Positions 24,544-36,327 of a stretch of DNA of 49,188 bases are shown in pieces (positions within the stretch are counted from its first letter, which is position 1; every line of letters starts with the position of its first letter). The stretch covers positions 1-49,188 of the forward strand of contig NCGK01000018.1 of NCBI GenBank assembly GCA_002281735.1, read 5' to 3'. The notes beneath the pieces are model-generated. The model was not told where the DNA came from. It worked only from the letters and a program-made list of their open reading frames with translations, and searched no databases. The translations under genes and the position numbers were made by a program. The stretch is from Gammaproteobacteria bacterium 28-57-27. GTDB taxonomy: Bacteria; Pseudomonadota; Gammaproteobacteria; Halothiobacillales; Halothiobacillaceae.

Positions 24544-25110
24544 CTAGTCCAATGTACTTGTCAGCGCGAAAATACCATTCAAACTGCGAAAATAGCCGCG
24601 ATAATCCATGCCCTCGCCGACCAAAAAGCGATCTTCCACGGTCACGCCCACATAGTCCGGCTTGAAATGCTCCACCTTGCGCGGATGATCCTTATTCACC
24701 GCCACCACGCTGCGCACCGAGGCTGCCCCATCACGCAAACAGGACTCGGTAATCTCTTGCAAGGTGATGCCTTCGTCAAAAATATCATCCACCACCAGCA
24801 CATGACGCTTGGCCAAGGAACATCGCGGACGCACCAGCCAGCGCAACACACCGCCTTGTGTCGCTTCGCCGTAGCGTGTGACATGCAAATAATCCAGCTC
24901 CAGCGGATAGTGCAGGCGACTTAGTAATTTGCCGGCTGCAACCAGACCGCCGCTCATGACCACCAGCACCAAAGGCACCTGATCCTGGATCTCCGACACC
25001 CAGTCCTGTTCAATTTGCACCGCTAAAGCATCATAGGCGGCATTCATCGTATCGGCGCTCACCAGACATTCGGCACTCGCCAATAGTGCATCGAGTCTAG
25101 AAGCCTGCAT
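24544..25110 (-). CDS. hpt: Hypoxanthine(-guanine) phosphoribosyltransferase
   Basis: Joins hypoxanthine or guanine to PRPP. 188 residues with the PRPP-binding signature VLVVDDIFDEGITL (about residues 103-116), LVVMSGGLVAAGKLLSRL as the pyrophosphate loop, and VGVTVEDRFLVGEGMDYRGYFR near the end, as in HGPRTs. It has somewhat more N-terminal sequence than E. coli Hpt. It sits 24 nt upstream of mtnP and 21 nt downstream of nagZ on the same strand. Hypoxanthine released by methylthioinosine phosphorolysis would be its natural substrate, which supports both calls. Confidence 0.88.
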   Translation of the reverse strand: MQASRLDALLASAECLVSADTMNAAYDALAVQIEQDWVSEIQDQVPLVLVVMSGGLVAAGKLLSRLHYPLELDYLHVTRYGEATQGGVLRWLVRPRCSLAKRHVLVVDDIFDEGITLQEITESCLRDGAASVRSVVAVNKDHPRKVEHFKPDYVGVTVEDRFLVGEGMDYRGYFRSLNGIFALTSTLD

Positions 25111-25131
25111 ACCAAACCTCCATTGAATATC

Positions 25132-26154
25132 TCATGATGCGCACACCTGCATTCGCTCCAAAGTTGACAAAAAACGTGCCGACGCACGCAACTCATGCAG
25201 CGGAACAGGCTTGCCACTGGCGCGCATAGCCAGCACACGTGCTTCGCGGCTTGGGTCATGCGGCGCATCCAGTCCTGCCAACACCTCGGCCACATCCTGC
25301 GGGCGATTGCACAGTAGCAGCATGTCGCAACCGGCCTCAAGCGCCATCTGCACACGCGCCAGCGGCTCGGCAATGTTTGTGGCTGCAGCCATGCTCAAAT
25401 CATCAGTAAACACCGCGCCCGCAAAACCATAACGCTCACGCAGCAACTCGCGCACCCACACGGTGGAAAATCCCGCTGGACGGGCATCAACGGCCGGGTA
25501 AATGACATGCGCCAGCATCATGCCGGGTAAACCAGCGTCAATCAGATTGCGAAATGGCTGTAAATCGCGCGCTTCGATCTCATGCAGCGCGCGTGCATCC
25601 AGCGGAAATTCAACATGCGAATCTTCAGCGACCGAGCCATGTCCAGGGAAATGTTTGCCCACCGCAGCCATGCCTGCATCACGCATCCCTAGCATCCAAG
25701 CCTCGCCTAGGGCAGCTATCCCCTCCGGCTCGGGATGCAGGGCACGATTGCCGATCACCCTGCTCAGCGACCCGCCCAGATCAAGCACCGGTGCAAAGCT
25801 CAGATCAATATCAAAGGCACGCAATTCCGCCGCCAGCAGCCAGGCCCAGTCGCGCGCGAGCTGCAAAGCCGCTGGACGGTCTTGTTCGTATAACTCACCC
25901 AAACGCGCCGCCGCTGGAATCAGGGTGAAGCCTTCACGAAAACGCTGCACCCGCCCGCCTTCATGATCGACGGCAATCAACACTTCAGGACGCACAGCCC
26001 GCACCTCGGCGATCAAGGCCTGCAACTGCGCCGGATTTTGATAATTGCGCGCAAACAGAATCAGGCCGCCCACCTGAGGATGACGCAACTTTTCGGCTTC
26101 ACCCTCACCCAGCCGGAGGCCTTGTACATCGATCATCAAGCAGCCAAGAGGCAT
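25132..26154 (-). CDS. nagZ: Beta-N-acetylhexosaminidase NagZ
   Basis: Cytoplasmic family GH3 enzyme that removes GlcNAc from anhydro-muropeptides during peptidoglycan recycling. 340 residues (E. coli: 341). The catalytic His/Asp loop KHFPGHGSVAEDSH, the substrate motif VDHEGGRVQRFREGF and the nucleophile loop FTDDLSMAA are intact. The ATG at 26154 overlaps the preceding stop codon as TGATG, so nagZ translation is coupled to the PDC-domain gene; an in-frame TTG just upstream is unlikely. Together with that gene, hpt and mtnP it would be transcribed from the sigma-54-type promoter near 27260. Confidence 0.95.
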   Translation of the reverse strand: MPLGCLMIDVQGLRLGEGEAEKLRHPQVGGLILFARNYQNPAQLQALIAEVRAVRPEVLIAVDHEGGRVQRFREGFTLIPAAARLGELYEQDRPAALQLARDWAWLLAAELRAFDIDLSFAPVLDLGGSLSRVIGNRALHPEPEGIAALGEAWMLGMRDAGMAAVGKHFPGHGSVAEDSHVEFPLDARALHEIEARDLQPFRNLIDAGLPGMMLAHVIYPAVDARPAGFSTVWVRELLRERYGFAGAVFTDDLSMAAATNIAEPLARVQMALEAGCDMLLLCNRPQDVAEVLAGLDAPHDPSREARVLAMRASGKPVPLHELRASARFLSTLERMQVCAS

Positions 26155-27143
26155 CAATTTTCAATCTCCATGTAATTTTTTTCTGTCTGCGACAGCTTGC
26201 GCGTGCTTATCAAGTTCGCCTCGGCGCGTGCGCCAAGATAGACATAGGCTCCTAGAGCCACGGTCAAAAGCGCCGCCGAGAACATCACAAACGCCGCTTC
26301 ATACAGATGATCCGTTGCACCCATGGCTGACTTGAACATCAACAACAGGCCTTCAATCGACACCGCAATGATAATCGAAGCCAAAAAGCGCGTGGTGGTG
26401 CGCCGCGTGGCACTGTGACGGAAAACATCCTTGTGCATCAACACCTCTTCTTCAAGCGTGGTCTTGGCTAAATCGAAAATCGCCATCGCCAAGGTAATCA
26501 CGATAATGATGCTGAACGGTCGCAGTTTGTCGGTTTCAGTTTCGATCGGATGAATCAAAGCCATGGCAAGGTCGCTCAGCGCGTTGAACATCAGCAAACC
26601 AACCACACCCATCAGGCTTAGCCCCAGAAGCGCGTATGTCGCCTTGAACAAAGGCTCAAAGCGACGACGCTGCGTGTCGCCCATCAAAAAACTTACCAAG
26701 GCTTCCAGATTGGCATCCAAAACCAAATAGCAACTCACACCATCGGCGCAATGCAGGGGCATGGCGGCGGTCAGGCATAAGCTGCTATCAGCGCTGGATA
26801 AATAAGGCTCGGTAACAATCACCCCTTGATGCGTCTGAACCTGCTGAAAATAAGGCCGGTTACGGCGATTACGCCCCAGCCCAACATCGTGCTCACGGCT
26901 GACTTCACTATCTTTAAGGGTGGAAAACTCGCTGATCTGAGTCCCCTGCTCGTCCAGCATGTACAGAATTTTTACAAACGGGTAGCGCTCGCAAACCGAA
27001 ACCATGGCCTGGCGCTGGCCATCTTGGTCACGGATTAAATCAATATCCGCAATACCGGTAATGATGGATTTCAAAAGCTCTCGAATAGGATTGCGAAATT
27101 CGTGATAACGCTCAATGACGGATAAATAACTCATTTCAGTCAT
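26154..27143 (-). CDS. PDC/Cache-like sensory domain protein with four C-terminal membrane helices
   Basis: 329 residues of unknown function. Residues 1-165 look like a PDC (Cache) ligand-binding fold: KILYMLDEQGTQISEF, GRNRRNRPYFQQVQ, GVIVTEPYLSSADSSLCLTAAMP and SCYLVLDANLEALVSFL. Residues about 166-310 hold four hydrophobic segments (ATYALLGLSLMGVVGLLMF, FSIIIVITLAMAIFDL, TRFLASIIIAVSIEGLLLMF and AFVMFSAALLTVALGAYVYL). Cache domains normally sit outside the membrane between two helices, but no N-terminal helix is visible, so the sensor part may be cytoplasmic. No kinase, GGDEF or methyl-accepting output domain is present. It is first in the group with nagZ, preceded by a sigma-54 promoter and a terminator-like hairpin. 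GGAG lies 8 nt before the ATG. Confidence 0.65.
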   Translation of the reverse strand: MTEMSYLSVIERYHEFRNPIRELLKSIITGIADIDLIRDQDGQRQAMVSVCERYPFVKILYMLDEQGTQISEFSTLKDSEVSREHDVGLGRNRRNRPYFQQVQTHQGVIVTEPYLSSADSSLCLTAAMPLHCADGVSCYLVLDANLEALVSFLMGDTQRRRFEPLFKATYALLGLSLMGVVGLLMFNALSDLAMALIHPIETETDKLRPFSIIIVITLAMAIFDLAKTTLEEEVLMHKDVFRHSATRRTTTRFLASIIIAVSIEGLLLMFKSAMGATDHLYEAAFVMFSAALLTVALGAYVYLGARAEANLISTRKLSQTEKNYMEIEN

Positions 27144-27163
27144 GATTCAGGCTCCATGCGAAT

Positions 27164-27189
27164 AAAAAAGGCGCACCATACGGCGCGCC
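27164..27189 (-). terminator. Rho-independent terminator hairpin close before the PDC gene start
   Basis: On the minus strand GGCGCGCC and GGTGCGCC form an 8 bp stem (one G-U pair) with a GTAT loop, followed by six T residues, ending about 20 nt before the start codon at 27143. It can end ispD-ispF transcription, but because the sigma-54 promoter lies upstream of it, it also stands in the leader of the PDC-nagZ transcript and may attenuate it. Confidence 0.8.
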
Positions 27190-27250
27190 AAACAGGAGGA
27201 GTCAACGGCACCCACGTATGCCAAGCACAGCACGGGTACTTTCACTTCAA

Positions 27251-27266
27251 ACAAGTAACGTGCCAA
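27251..27266 (-). promoter_or_regulatory. Sigma-54 (RpoN) promoter for the PDC-nagZ-hpt-mtnP group
   Basis: Minus-strand TTGGCACGTTACTTGT matches the RpoN consensus TGGCACG-N4-TTGC with the required 10 bp between the GG and the second dinucleotide; the only key deviation is T for C at the -12 element. It lies 108 nt before the PDC start codon in the ispF downstream region, so an enhancer-binding activator would be needed. Pattern evidence only. Confidence 0.65.
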
Positions 27267-27365
27267 AAGTAATTTTGCAAGCTATTTCAAATGGTTATTT
27301 AAAATAACGGTATATTTATAAAGTCAGAATCGTGGCCATTGCGCCCGTATTTGATGCAAAACGCA

Positions 27366-27860
27366 CTACACTGATGCCGCAAGCATCACCACCGCCATGG
27401 CCACGATACCCTCCTCGCGCCCCACAAAGCCCAGGCGCTCGCTAGTCGTGGCTTTGATACTGAGTTGATCCACACTCACGCCCATATCTTCCGCCAAACA
27501 GGCCAGCATCTGCGGAATATGCCCGGCCACACGCGGGGCTTGCGCCAATAGTGTCATGTCCGCATTGACCACCGACCATGCACGCTCGGCCAAAAGCTGC
27601 ATGACATGGCGCAATAGTTTGCGACTGTCCGCACCACGATAGACCGGATCAGTATCCGGAAAGTGATGGCCAATATCACCCAGTGCCGCTGCACCGAGCA
27701 AAGCGTCACATAAGGCATGGATCAGCACATCCCCATCCGAGTGCGCCAACAGGCCGTGTGTATGCGGAATGCGCACACCACCGAGCACCACATGATCGCC
27801 GGTGGTAAAGGCATGCACATCCACACCCTGACCGATGCGTAATTTGGGCAGTGAGCTCAT
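27366..27860 (-). CDS. ispF: 2-C-methyl-D-erythritol 2,4-cyclodiphosphate synthase
   Basis: Fifth enzyme of the MEP isoprenoid pathway, forming the cyclic diphosphate. 164 residues. The zinc and substrate motifs are present: [11 protein letters not shown] with the DxH ligands, [30 protein letters not shown] and the C-terminal [17 protein letters not shown]. The start overlaps the ispD stop by 4 bp (ATGA type), so the two are coupled. N-terminal [10 protein letters not shown] fits the family start. It is the last gene of the pyrG-kdsA-eno-ftsB-ispD-ispF run and is followed by the terminator near 27175. Confidence 0.97.
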   Translation of the reverse strand: MSSLPKLRIGQGVDVHAFTTGDHVVLGGVRIPHTHGLLAHSDGDVLIHALCDALLGAAALGDIGHHFPDTDPVYRGADSRKLLRHVMQLLAERAWSVVNADMTLLAQAPRVAGHIPQMLACLAEDMGVSVDQLSIKATTSERLGFVGREEGIVAMAVVMLAASV

Positions 27861-28624
27861 GTCGTAACGCCTCGTTGTTGCAGGAAAAACTCAGCCAGCG
27901 CAAGATCTTCCGGGCGAGTGATTTTGATATTGTCCGCATGACCTTCGATCAAGCGTGGAGTAAAACCTGCAAGCTCCAGCGCCGAAGACTCATCCGTCAC
28001 CTGCTGCCCCTGCGCCAAGGCATCTTCCAAACTTCCCTTCAAGCACCCAAGGCGAAACATCTGCGGCGTCAGCGCATGCCACAAACCCGCACGCGGCTCG
28101 GTACAGGCCACCCGGCCATCGGCATCCGCACGCTTCATCGTGTCGCGCACCGGTATGGCGAGCAAGCCTCCCACTGGGTCATCGTTTAAATCGCTCAAAA
28201 GTTTGTCGATGTCTTCGGCGCGCACACAAGGTCGCGCCGCATCGTGCACCAATACCCACGGATCTTGTGATTCAGGCGGCTCGGCCTGCATCAAGGCGTG
28301 TAAAAATTGCAGTGCATTCAAAACCGATTGAGCACGTTCCTCACCACCCGCCACACAATGCAGCGGCACTTCGGTATGCAACTCAAGATCAGCCCAGTAA
28401 GCGTCTTCCAGCGCCACTGCCAACACGATGCCACTCACCCTGGGGCGATGCGAAAAACAGCGCAAGCTATGCTCCAACACGGTGCATCCGGCCAGGGGCA
28501 GATATTGCTTCGGTCGATCCGCCGCCATACGCGCACCCACACCTGCGGCAGGAATCACCACCCATAACGACCGATTGGGCGACAGGTCGCCCTGTCCTGC
28601 TTCAGTCACTCGGGTCAGCTCCAT
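27857..28624 (-). CDS. ispD: 2-C-methyl-D-erythritol 4-phosphate cytidylyltransferase
   Basis: Third MEP pathway enzyme, making CDP-methylerythritol from CTP. 255 residues from [10 protein letters not shown] at 28624; the open frame extends to 28771 but that part lies inside ftsB and is unlike IspD. The nucleotide-binding loop [36 protein letters not shown] and [11 protein letters not shown] are typical. The start lies 23 bp inside the end of ftsB, giving coupled translation. The roughly 20 residues before the conserved core are longer than in E. coli, so a later start cannot be excluded. Confidence 0.95.
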   Translation of the reverse strand: MELTRVTEAGQGDLSPNRSLWVVIPAAGVGARMAADRPKQYLPLAGCTVLEHSLRCFSHRPRVSGIVLAVALEDAYWADLELHTEVPLHCVAGGEERAQSVLNALQFLHALMQAEPPESQDPWVLVHDAARPCVRAEDIDKLLSDLNDDPVGGLLAIPVRDTMKRADADGRVACTEPRAGLWHALTPQMFRLGCLKGSLEDALAQGQQVTDESSALELAGFTPRLIEGHADNIKITRPEDLALAEFFLQQRGVTT

Positions 28625-28967
28625 GATTTTTAGGCGTGCTAGGTATGTCCTCACCCTGATCCTGACTGAGTTCGGGCGTGGCTTTAGGTTTGTCGGGCTG
28701 GATAATCTGAAAATATACATCACCCTGCCGCACCAAACCCAACTCCGCGCGCGCACGCTCCTCAATCGCATCCAAACCGGTTTTCAGATCCAGCACTTCG
28801 GCTTCCATCGTGGCATTCGATTGCTGCAACTTTTCATTTTCGCTCATTTGCAATTCAAATTTTTCGCGCACCGCTTGCGCACGCGGCCAACTGCCCTCGC
28901 CAAACCACAGGTGGTATTGCAGGGCAGTAAACAGCAGTACGAGCACAATAATGACGATTTTCAGCAT
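28602..28967 (-). CDS. ftsB: Cell division protein FtsB
   Basis: Small bitopic divisome protein that joins FtsL and FtsQ and helps activate septal peptidoglycan synthesis. 121 residues: short cytoplasmic tip, one membrane helix (residues 3-20, IVIIVLVLLFTALQYHLWF), a coiled coil from about 30 to 70, and the conserved ERARAELGLVRQGDVYFQI motif at 79-97. The C-terminal tail is a little longer and more acidic than in E. coli (103 residues). Position between eno and ispD is the classical gammaproteobacterial arrangement. Confidence 0.93.
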   Translation of the reverse strand: MLKIVIIVLVLLFTALQYHLWFGEGSWPRAQAVREKFELQMSENEKLQQSNATMEAEVLDLKTGLDAIEERARAELGLVRQGDVYFQIIQPDKPKATPELSQDQGEDIPSTPKNHGADPSD

Positions 28968-29001
28968 GGAGACATCAAGCGCGGCGAAACTCTTAAAAGG
29001 T

Positions 29002-29067
29002 CAAGGCCGAAACACCAAGATGGAGGTCTTGGCTTTCGGCCTTGAAGTACAAGGCATTAGCCTTGTA
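29002..29067. repeat. Two strong hairpins between eno and ftsB
   Basis: An 11 bp stem (CAAGGCCGAAA 29002-29012 with its complement ending at 29044) with an inner CCAAGA/TCTTGG stem, and next to it TACAAGGC/GCCTTGTA (29048-29067, loop ATTA). Neither has a proper T tract, so they are more likely RNA-processing, stability or partial-termination structures than a full terminator in this operon. Confidence 0.6.
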
Positions 29068-29107
29068 TCAGGAACGAAGATTTGACTCAACTCAAACCTT
29101 TTGCGGA

Positions 29108-33013
<3,906 letters not shown>

Positions 33014-33100
33014 CTATGCCCCTCAAATCCACGCCTGTATCAGCAGGCCGTCGGCTGATAGGATGCACCACCGATATTCACCACGTTTGAGGATTTGCAC

Positions 33101-34612
33101 ATGGATTACAGCATTCACCGTATCGAAAACCATTGGAATGAAGCCTTGGCCAGTCTGCATTCGGATTGTCTCGTCGTGGGTGTGTATCCAAATGGCGAGT
33201 TAACGCCCTCGGCGGCGGCCTTGGATCACCTGAGCGGCGGGATGCTAACCCGCCTGACGACGCGCGGTGATCTTGAAATGGTGGCGGGCAAAACCTTGCT
33301 CATCCCCTCAGTGTCGGGCGTGATGAACACCGAGCGCGTACTGCTCGTCTGCCTGGGCACAGCGGAAGAACTCAAGCTTAAACGCTGGAAAAGCCTGTTT
33401 ACTGAAAGCTTGAATGCCCTGCAACAACGCGGTGTGGCGCGCGTCGATTTTGCTCTGCTTGAGGCTGCGCCTCAGGACATGAGCCAAGCTGACGCCTTAC
33501 GCCATGCTGTACTTGCCCTCGATGAAGCCAGCTATCGTTTTCTCGACTTCAAAAGCGACAAAATCGGCGCGCTGCCCAGTGTGCAGCAGGCGGCTTTCCT
33601 TGTGTCCGCGAGTGATGAAGAGGCGCTTGAAACTGCATTGGCTCAGTCCAAAGCCATTGCTTTGGGTGTTGAACTCACCAAAAACCTTGCCAATACGCCG
33701 GGTAATGTGTGCACACCGAATTTCCTGGCTGAAACGGCACAACAGCTTGCCGCGCAGAGCGATACGTTGACGGTCGAGATTCTGGAGCAAGCAGACATGC
33801 AGCAGCTTGAAATGGGCTCCCTGCTTTCGGTGGCGCAAGGCAGCGACCAGCCGCCGAAATTCATTATTCTCGACTACCGCAACGGAGCACAAGATGCCGC
33901 GCCCGTGGTACTGGTCGGCAAGGGCGTAACCTTCGACTCCGGCGGCATTTCACTCAAGCCCGGCGAAAAAATGGACGAAATGAAATACGACATGGGCGGA
34001 GCCGCCGCCGTGCTCGGCATCTTCAAGGCTGTAGCCGCCATGCGCCTGCCGGTCAACTTGGTCGGCCTGATTCCCAGCGTGGAAAACATGCCCTCCGGCG
34101 GCGCGCTCAAACCGGGCGACATCGTCACCTCCATGTCCGGCCAAACCATCGAAGTGCTGAATACCGATGCCGAAGGCCGCTTGATTTTGTGCGACGCACT
34201 GACTTACGCCGAGCGTTTCCAACCTGCGGCGGTCATTGACATGGCCACCCTGACCGGCGCCTGCGTCATTGCCTTGGCGCGCGCGCCCTCCGGTCTGCTG
34301 GGCAATAACCCCGAGCTGGTGCAATCCATCCTCAAAGCCGGTGAAACCAGCGGCGACCGCGCCTGGGAATTGCCGCTGTGGGACGACTACCAAGACCTGC
34401 TCAAATCCAACTTTGCCGATATGGCGAATATCGGCGGACGCGAAGGCGGCGCGATTACCGCCGCAGCCTTCCTGTCGCGCTTTACCAAAGCTTACCCGTG
34501 GGCACATCTGGATATTGCGGGTACCGCATGGAATAGCGGCGACAAAAAAGGTGCCACCGGGCGGCCTGTGCCGCTTGTTATGCAGTGGCTGATGGCGCGG
34601 GCTGAAAAATAA
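33101..34612 (+). CDS. pepA: Leucyl aminopeptidase (M17 family)
   Basis: Cytoplasmic hexameric two-metal aminopeptidase; in E. coli PepA also binds DNA in plasmid dimer resolution and carAB control. 503 residues from ATG 33101, with GAGGA seven nt upstream. The signature NTDAEGRLILCDAL, the metal-ligand lysine and aspartate in VLVGKGVTFDSGGISLKPG and DMGGAAAVLG, and WAHLDIAGTAW are all in place. It is followed by a strong terminator and is probably monocistronic. Confidence 0.96.
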   Translation: MDYSIHRIENHWNEALASLHSDCLVVGVYPNGELTPSAAALDHLSGGMLTRLTTRGDLEMVAGKTLLIPSVSGVMNTERVLLVCLGTAEELKLKRWKSLFTESLNALQQRGVARVDFALLEAAPQDMSQADALRHAVLALDEASYRFLDFKSDKIGALPSVQQAAFLVSASDEEALETALAQSKAIALGVELTKNLANTPGNVCTPNFLAETAQQLAAQSDTLTVEILEQADMQQLEMGSLLSVAQGSDQPPKFIILDYRNGAQDAAPVVLVGKGVTFDSGGISLKPGEKMDEMKYDMGGAAAVLGIFKAVAAMRLPVNLVGLIPSVENMPSGGALKPGDIVTSMSGQTIEVLNTDAEGRLILCDALTYAERFQPAAVIDMATLTGACVIALARAPSGLLGNNPELVQSILKAGETSGDRAWELPLWDDYQDLLKSNFADMANIGGREGGAITAAAFLSRFTKAYPWAHLDIAGTAWNSGDKKGATGRPVPLVMQWLMARAEK

Positions 34613-34697
34613 TTCAGTTAAATAACGCAAAACACATAATCCTTGACTAGACTTCACTCGCTCACCTGAACAAGCCACTTGAGTGGATTACAGACAG

Positions 34698-34720
34698 GGT
34701 GTTTGATGACACCCTTTTTT
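34698..34720 (+). terminator. Rho-independent terminator of pepA
   Basis: GGGTGT (34698-34703) pairs with ACACCC (34709-34714), a 5 nt loop, then six T residues. It lies 86 nt after the pepA stop codon. Confidence 0.85.
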
Positions 34721-34829
34721 AGGAACAGGGTTGGGTATTATCAAGAAATTAGCGATGGTTTTGGTGTTTTACACGCCTATTTAGGCTTTAGGGTGTCATT
34801 TAGTACCGCAAAAAAAGAGGGGGTATCCA

Positions 34830-35477
34830 GTGAAAATTTATCCTAATATGCGTCGATCAAAGTTTTGGTGTTTGTCGTTGATCCTCTTCGTTTTTTCCAC
34901 TTCCATATACGCTCAAGGTGAAGGCGACAGCAAGACCGAAATTATCGAGCCACAACTATTACTCCATGAGCATGAATCGTCTCTATACGCAGTTACCATA
35001 GGAAAGATTAGAAACAACACTGCGCATACATTAGAAGATCTCGTTATCGAGGTTCGCTATTTTGATTCGAACGGGAAGCTCGTCGATGTTGCGGTGGATC
35101 GACAATACTCAATATCTATTCCTCCGAATGATGAAATCGCGTTCAAGATGCAAACACTAGCCGCAGCTCCTGAGAGTAAATATGCATCGCAATCTGTTCG
35201 CGTAGTCAATGCTCAGGAAGATATTCCGTGCCCCGATCGTTCTAGCTCCGATGCCGATAACCCTTGGATGCAATCGTTAGCACGTTGGTGGCCGTTCCTC
35301 CTGATGATCACGATTTGGATTGCCCTAACGCGCACAAATGGAGGAAAGGACTCCCCCCAGCGGCGAATGGTAGGCCAAATGGATCGACAGACGGAATTGG
35401 TGGAAGCTCAAAACATTGAGCTTAAACGGATTGCCGATGCAGTCGAAAAGAATGCGGGGAAATCTATTGACACTTGA
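34830..35477 (+). CDS. Exported/membrane protein of unknown function (FxLYD-like beta domain)
   Basis: 215 residues from a GTG at 34830 preceded by AGAGGGGG; an ATG at 34848 gives a better-looking signal peptide start (MRRSKFWCLSLILFVFSTSIYAQ). After cleavage, residues 30-130 form a beta-rich region (VTIGKIRNNTAHTLEDLVIEV, YFDSNGKLVDV) reminiscent of FxLYD domains that sit outside the membrane. A membrane helix follows (WWPFLLMITIWIALT, about 155-170), then a charged helical tail that would face the cytoplasm. No enzyme motif is seen. The region is AT-richer than its neighbours and flanked by pepA and a decayed toxin-antitoxin pair, so it may be an accessory gene. Confidence 0.6.
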   Translation: MKIYPNMRRSKFWCLSLILFVFSTSIYAQGEGDSKTEIIEPQLLLHEHESSLYAVTIGKIRNNTAHTLEDLVIEVRYFDSNGKLVDVAVDRQYSISIPPNDEIAFKMQTLAAAPESKYASQSVRVVNAQEDIPCPDRSSSDADNPWMQSLARWWPFLLMITIWIALTRTNGGKDSPQRRMVGQMDRQTELVEAQNIELKRIADAVEKNAGKSIDT

Positions 35478-35494
35478 CAATCGGTTCGATTGTA

Positions 35495-35604
35495 GCGTTC
35501 CCACGCTCCAGCGTGGGAACGCAGTCTTGGACGCTCCAGTCCGCAGGTTGGGCTGAAGCAGGAAGCCCAACACACAGCCGTTGGGGCTCGTCCCTCACCC
35601 CAAC
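35495..35604. repeat. Cluster of three extragenic hairpins
   Basis: A perfect 13 bp palindrome GCGTTCCCACGCT/AGCGTGGGAACGC (35495-35522, loop CC), then GTTGGGCT/AGCCCAAC (35547-35571) and GTTGGGG/CCCCAAC (35580-35604). The first sequence type is widespread between genes in many bacteria. They separate the membrane protein from the toxin-antitoxin genes. Confidence 0.7.
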
Positions 35605-35657
35605 CTACGCGCTCAAGAGTTAAAACTTAATCGCATATTTTGGTAAGGGGTAAATCA

Positions 35658-35864
35658 ATGTCTATTGCAGAACAAATTTATGAGATTGCCAAGCCGTTGC
35701 CGGAATCTTTGGCGCTTGAAGCTTTGCATTTTATCGAATACCTAAGCAGTAAAAATGCAGATCGTGCAGAGATGTTCGACTTGACGCGCGCGCGAGAAAT
35801 TGTGATGCAGCATGTTTGGGATAATCAGGATGACGAGGTTTGGAACAGTGTTAAAAAACTCTGA
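35658..35864 (+). CDS. DUF2281-like antitoxin of a MazF-type toxin-antitoxin pair
   Basis: 68 residues from MSIAEQIYEIAKPLPESL at 35658, with AAGGGG upstream. The helix pattern IAKPLPESLALEALHFIEYL is the N-terminal region of DUF2281/VapB-type antitoxins, which dimerise, bind their promoter and wrap the toxin with the C-terminal tail (VWDNQDDEVWNSVKKL). The stop codon lies 14 nt inside the toxin reading frame, a standard overlapping arrangement. It looks intact, but its partner toxin is interrupted. Confidence 0.75.
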   Translation: MSIAEQIYEIAKPLPESLALEALHFIEYLSSKNADRAEMFDLTRAREIVMQHVWDNQDDEVWNSVKKL

Positions 35865-36186
35865 TATTGTTTAAATTCCTTTTCCTTTTTCCGACCTGAC
35901 ACCTCGAAAACTTCGCCCGGTGATGCTGCTTACGGCTCCTGATGCATTTGGTGATTTCATCGCGGTGGCAATCACTTCTCAGCCAGGGCATGACGATGCC
36001 ATTCCGTTGCAAGAAAATGATATTGTCGACGGACGGTTACCAAAAATAAGTTGGGTAAGAGCCAAGAAGCTGTTCTCTTTAAACCGTGACTCTGTCGTGA
36101 TTGTGTTGGGGACTCTCAGACCGGAAGCTTTCGTTCGTATCCACGGGGAAATCTGTGGGATGCTTGGATGTGAGCAAAACAAATAG
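35848..36186 (+). pseudogene. MazF/PemK-family toxin interrupted by an in-frame TAA
   Basis: Read from a GTG at 35848, which overlaps the antitoxin end and has GAGG 9 nt upstream, the frame gives VLKNSDIV, then TAA (35872-35874), then IPFPFSDLTPRKLRPVMLLT and on to HGEICGMLGCEQNK. This matches the MazF/PemK pattern of an N-terminal DIVLIPFPFSD strand, KLRPVL, and a C-terminal region near residues 85-110; restoring a leucine at the stop would give the exact family motif, so a single TTA or TTG to TAA change probably broke it. Residual translation could start at GTG/ATG codons near 35917-35923, but this would lack the first strand. A sequencing error is the alternative. Confidence 0.72.
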
Positions 36187-36327
36187 GGGTGCATTCAGCG
36201 TGTTGCGTTCATTACCAAAAGAGCGTCACCCTGCAAAGGTTCCAAAGCAATCGAATCAGCCTTGATTAATTAAAGCCAAATTTTAACAGCATAAAGTTCC
36301 AGCTAACTTCCTGGTTCCGAATAATCA

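Noticed and set aside
36187-36327. Possible extra gene or terminator between the toxin remnant and the first glycosyltransferase.
   Set aside because: No open frame of substance and no stem followed by a T tract was seen.
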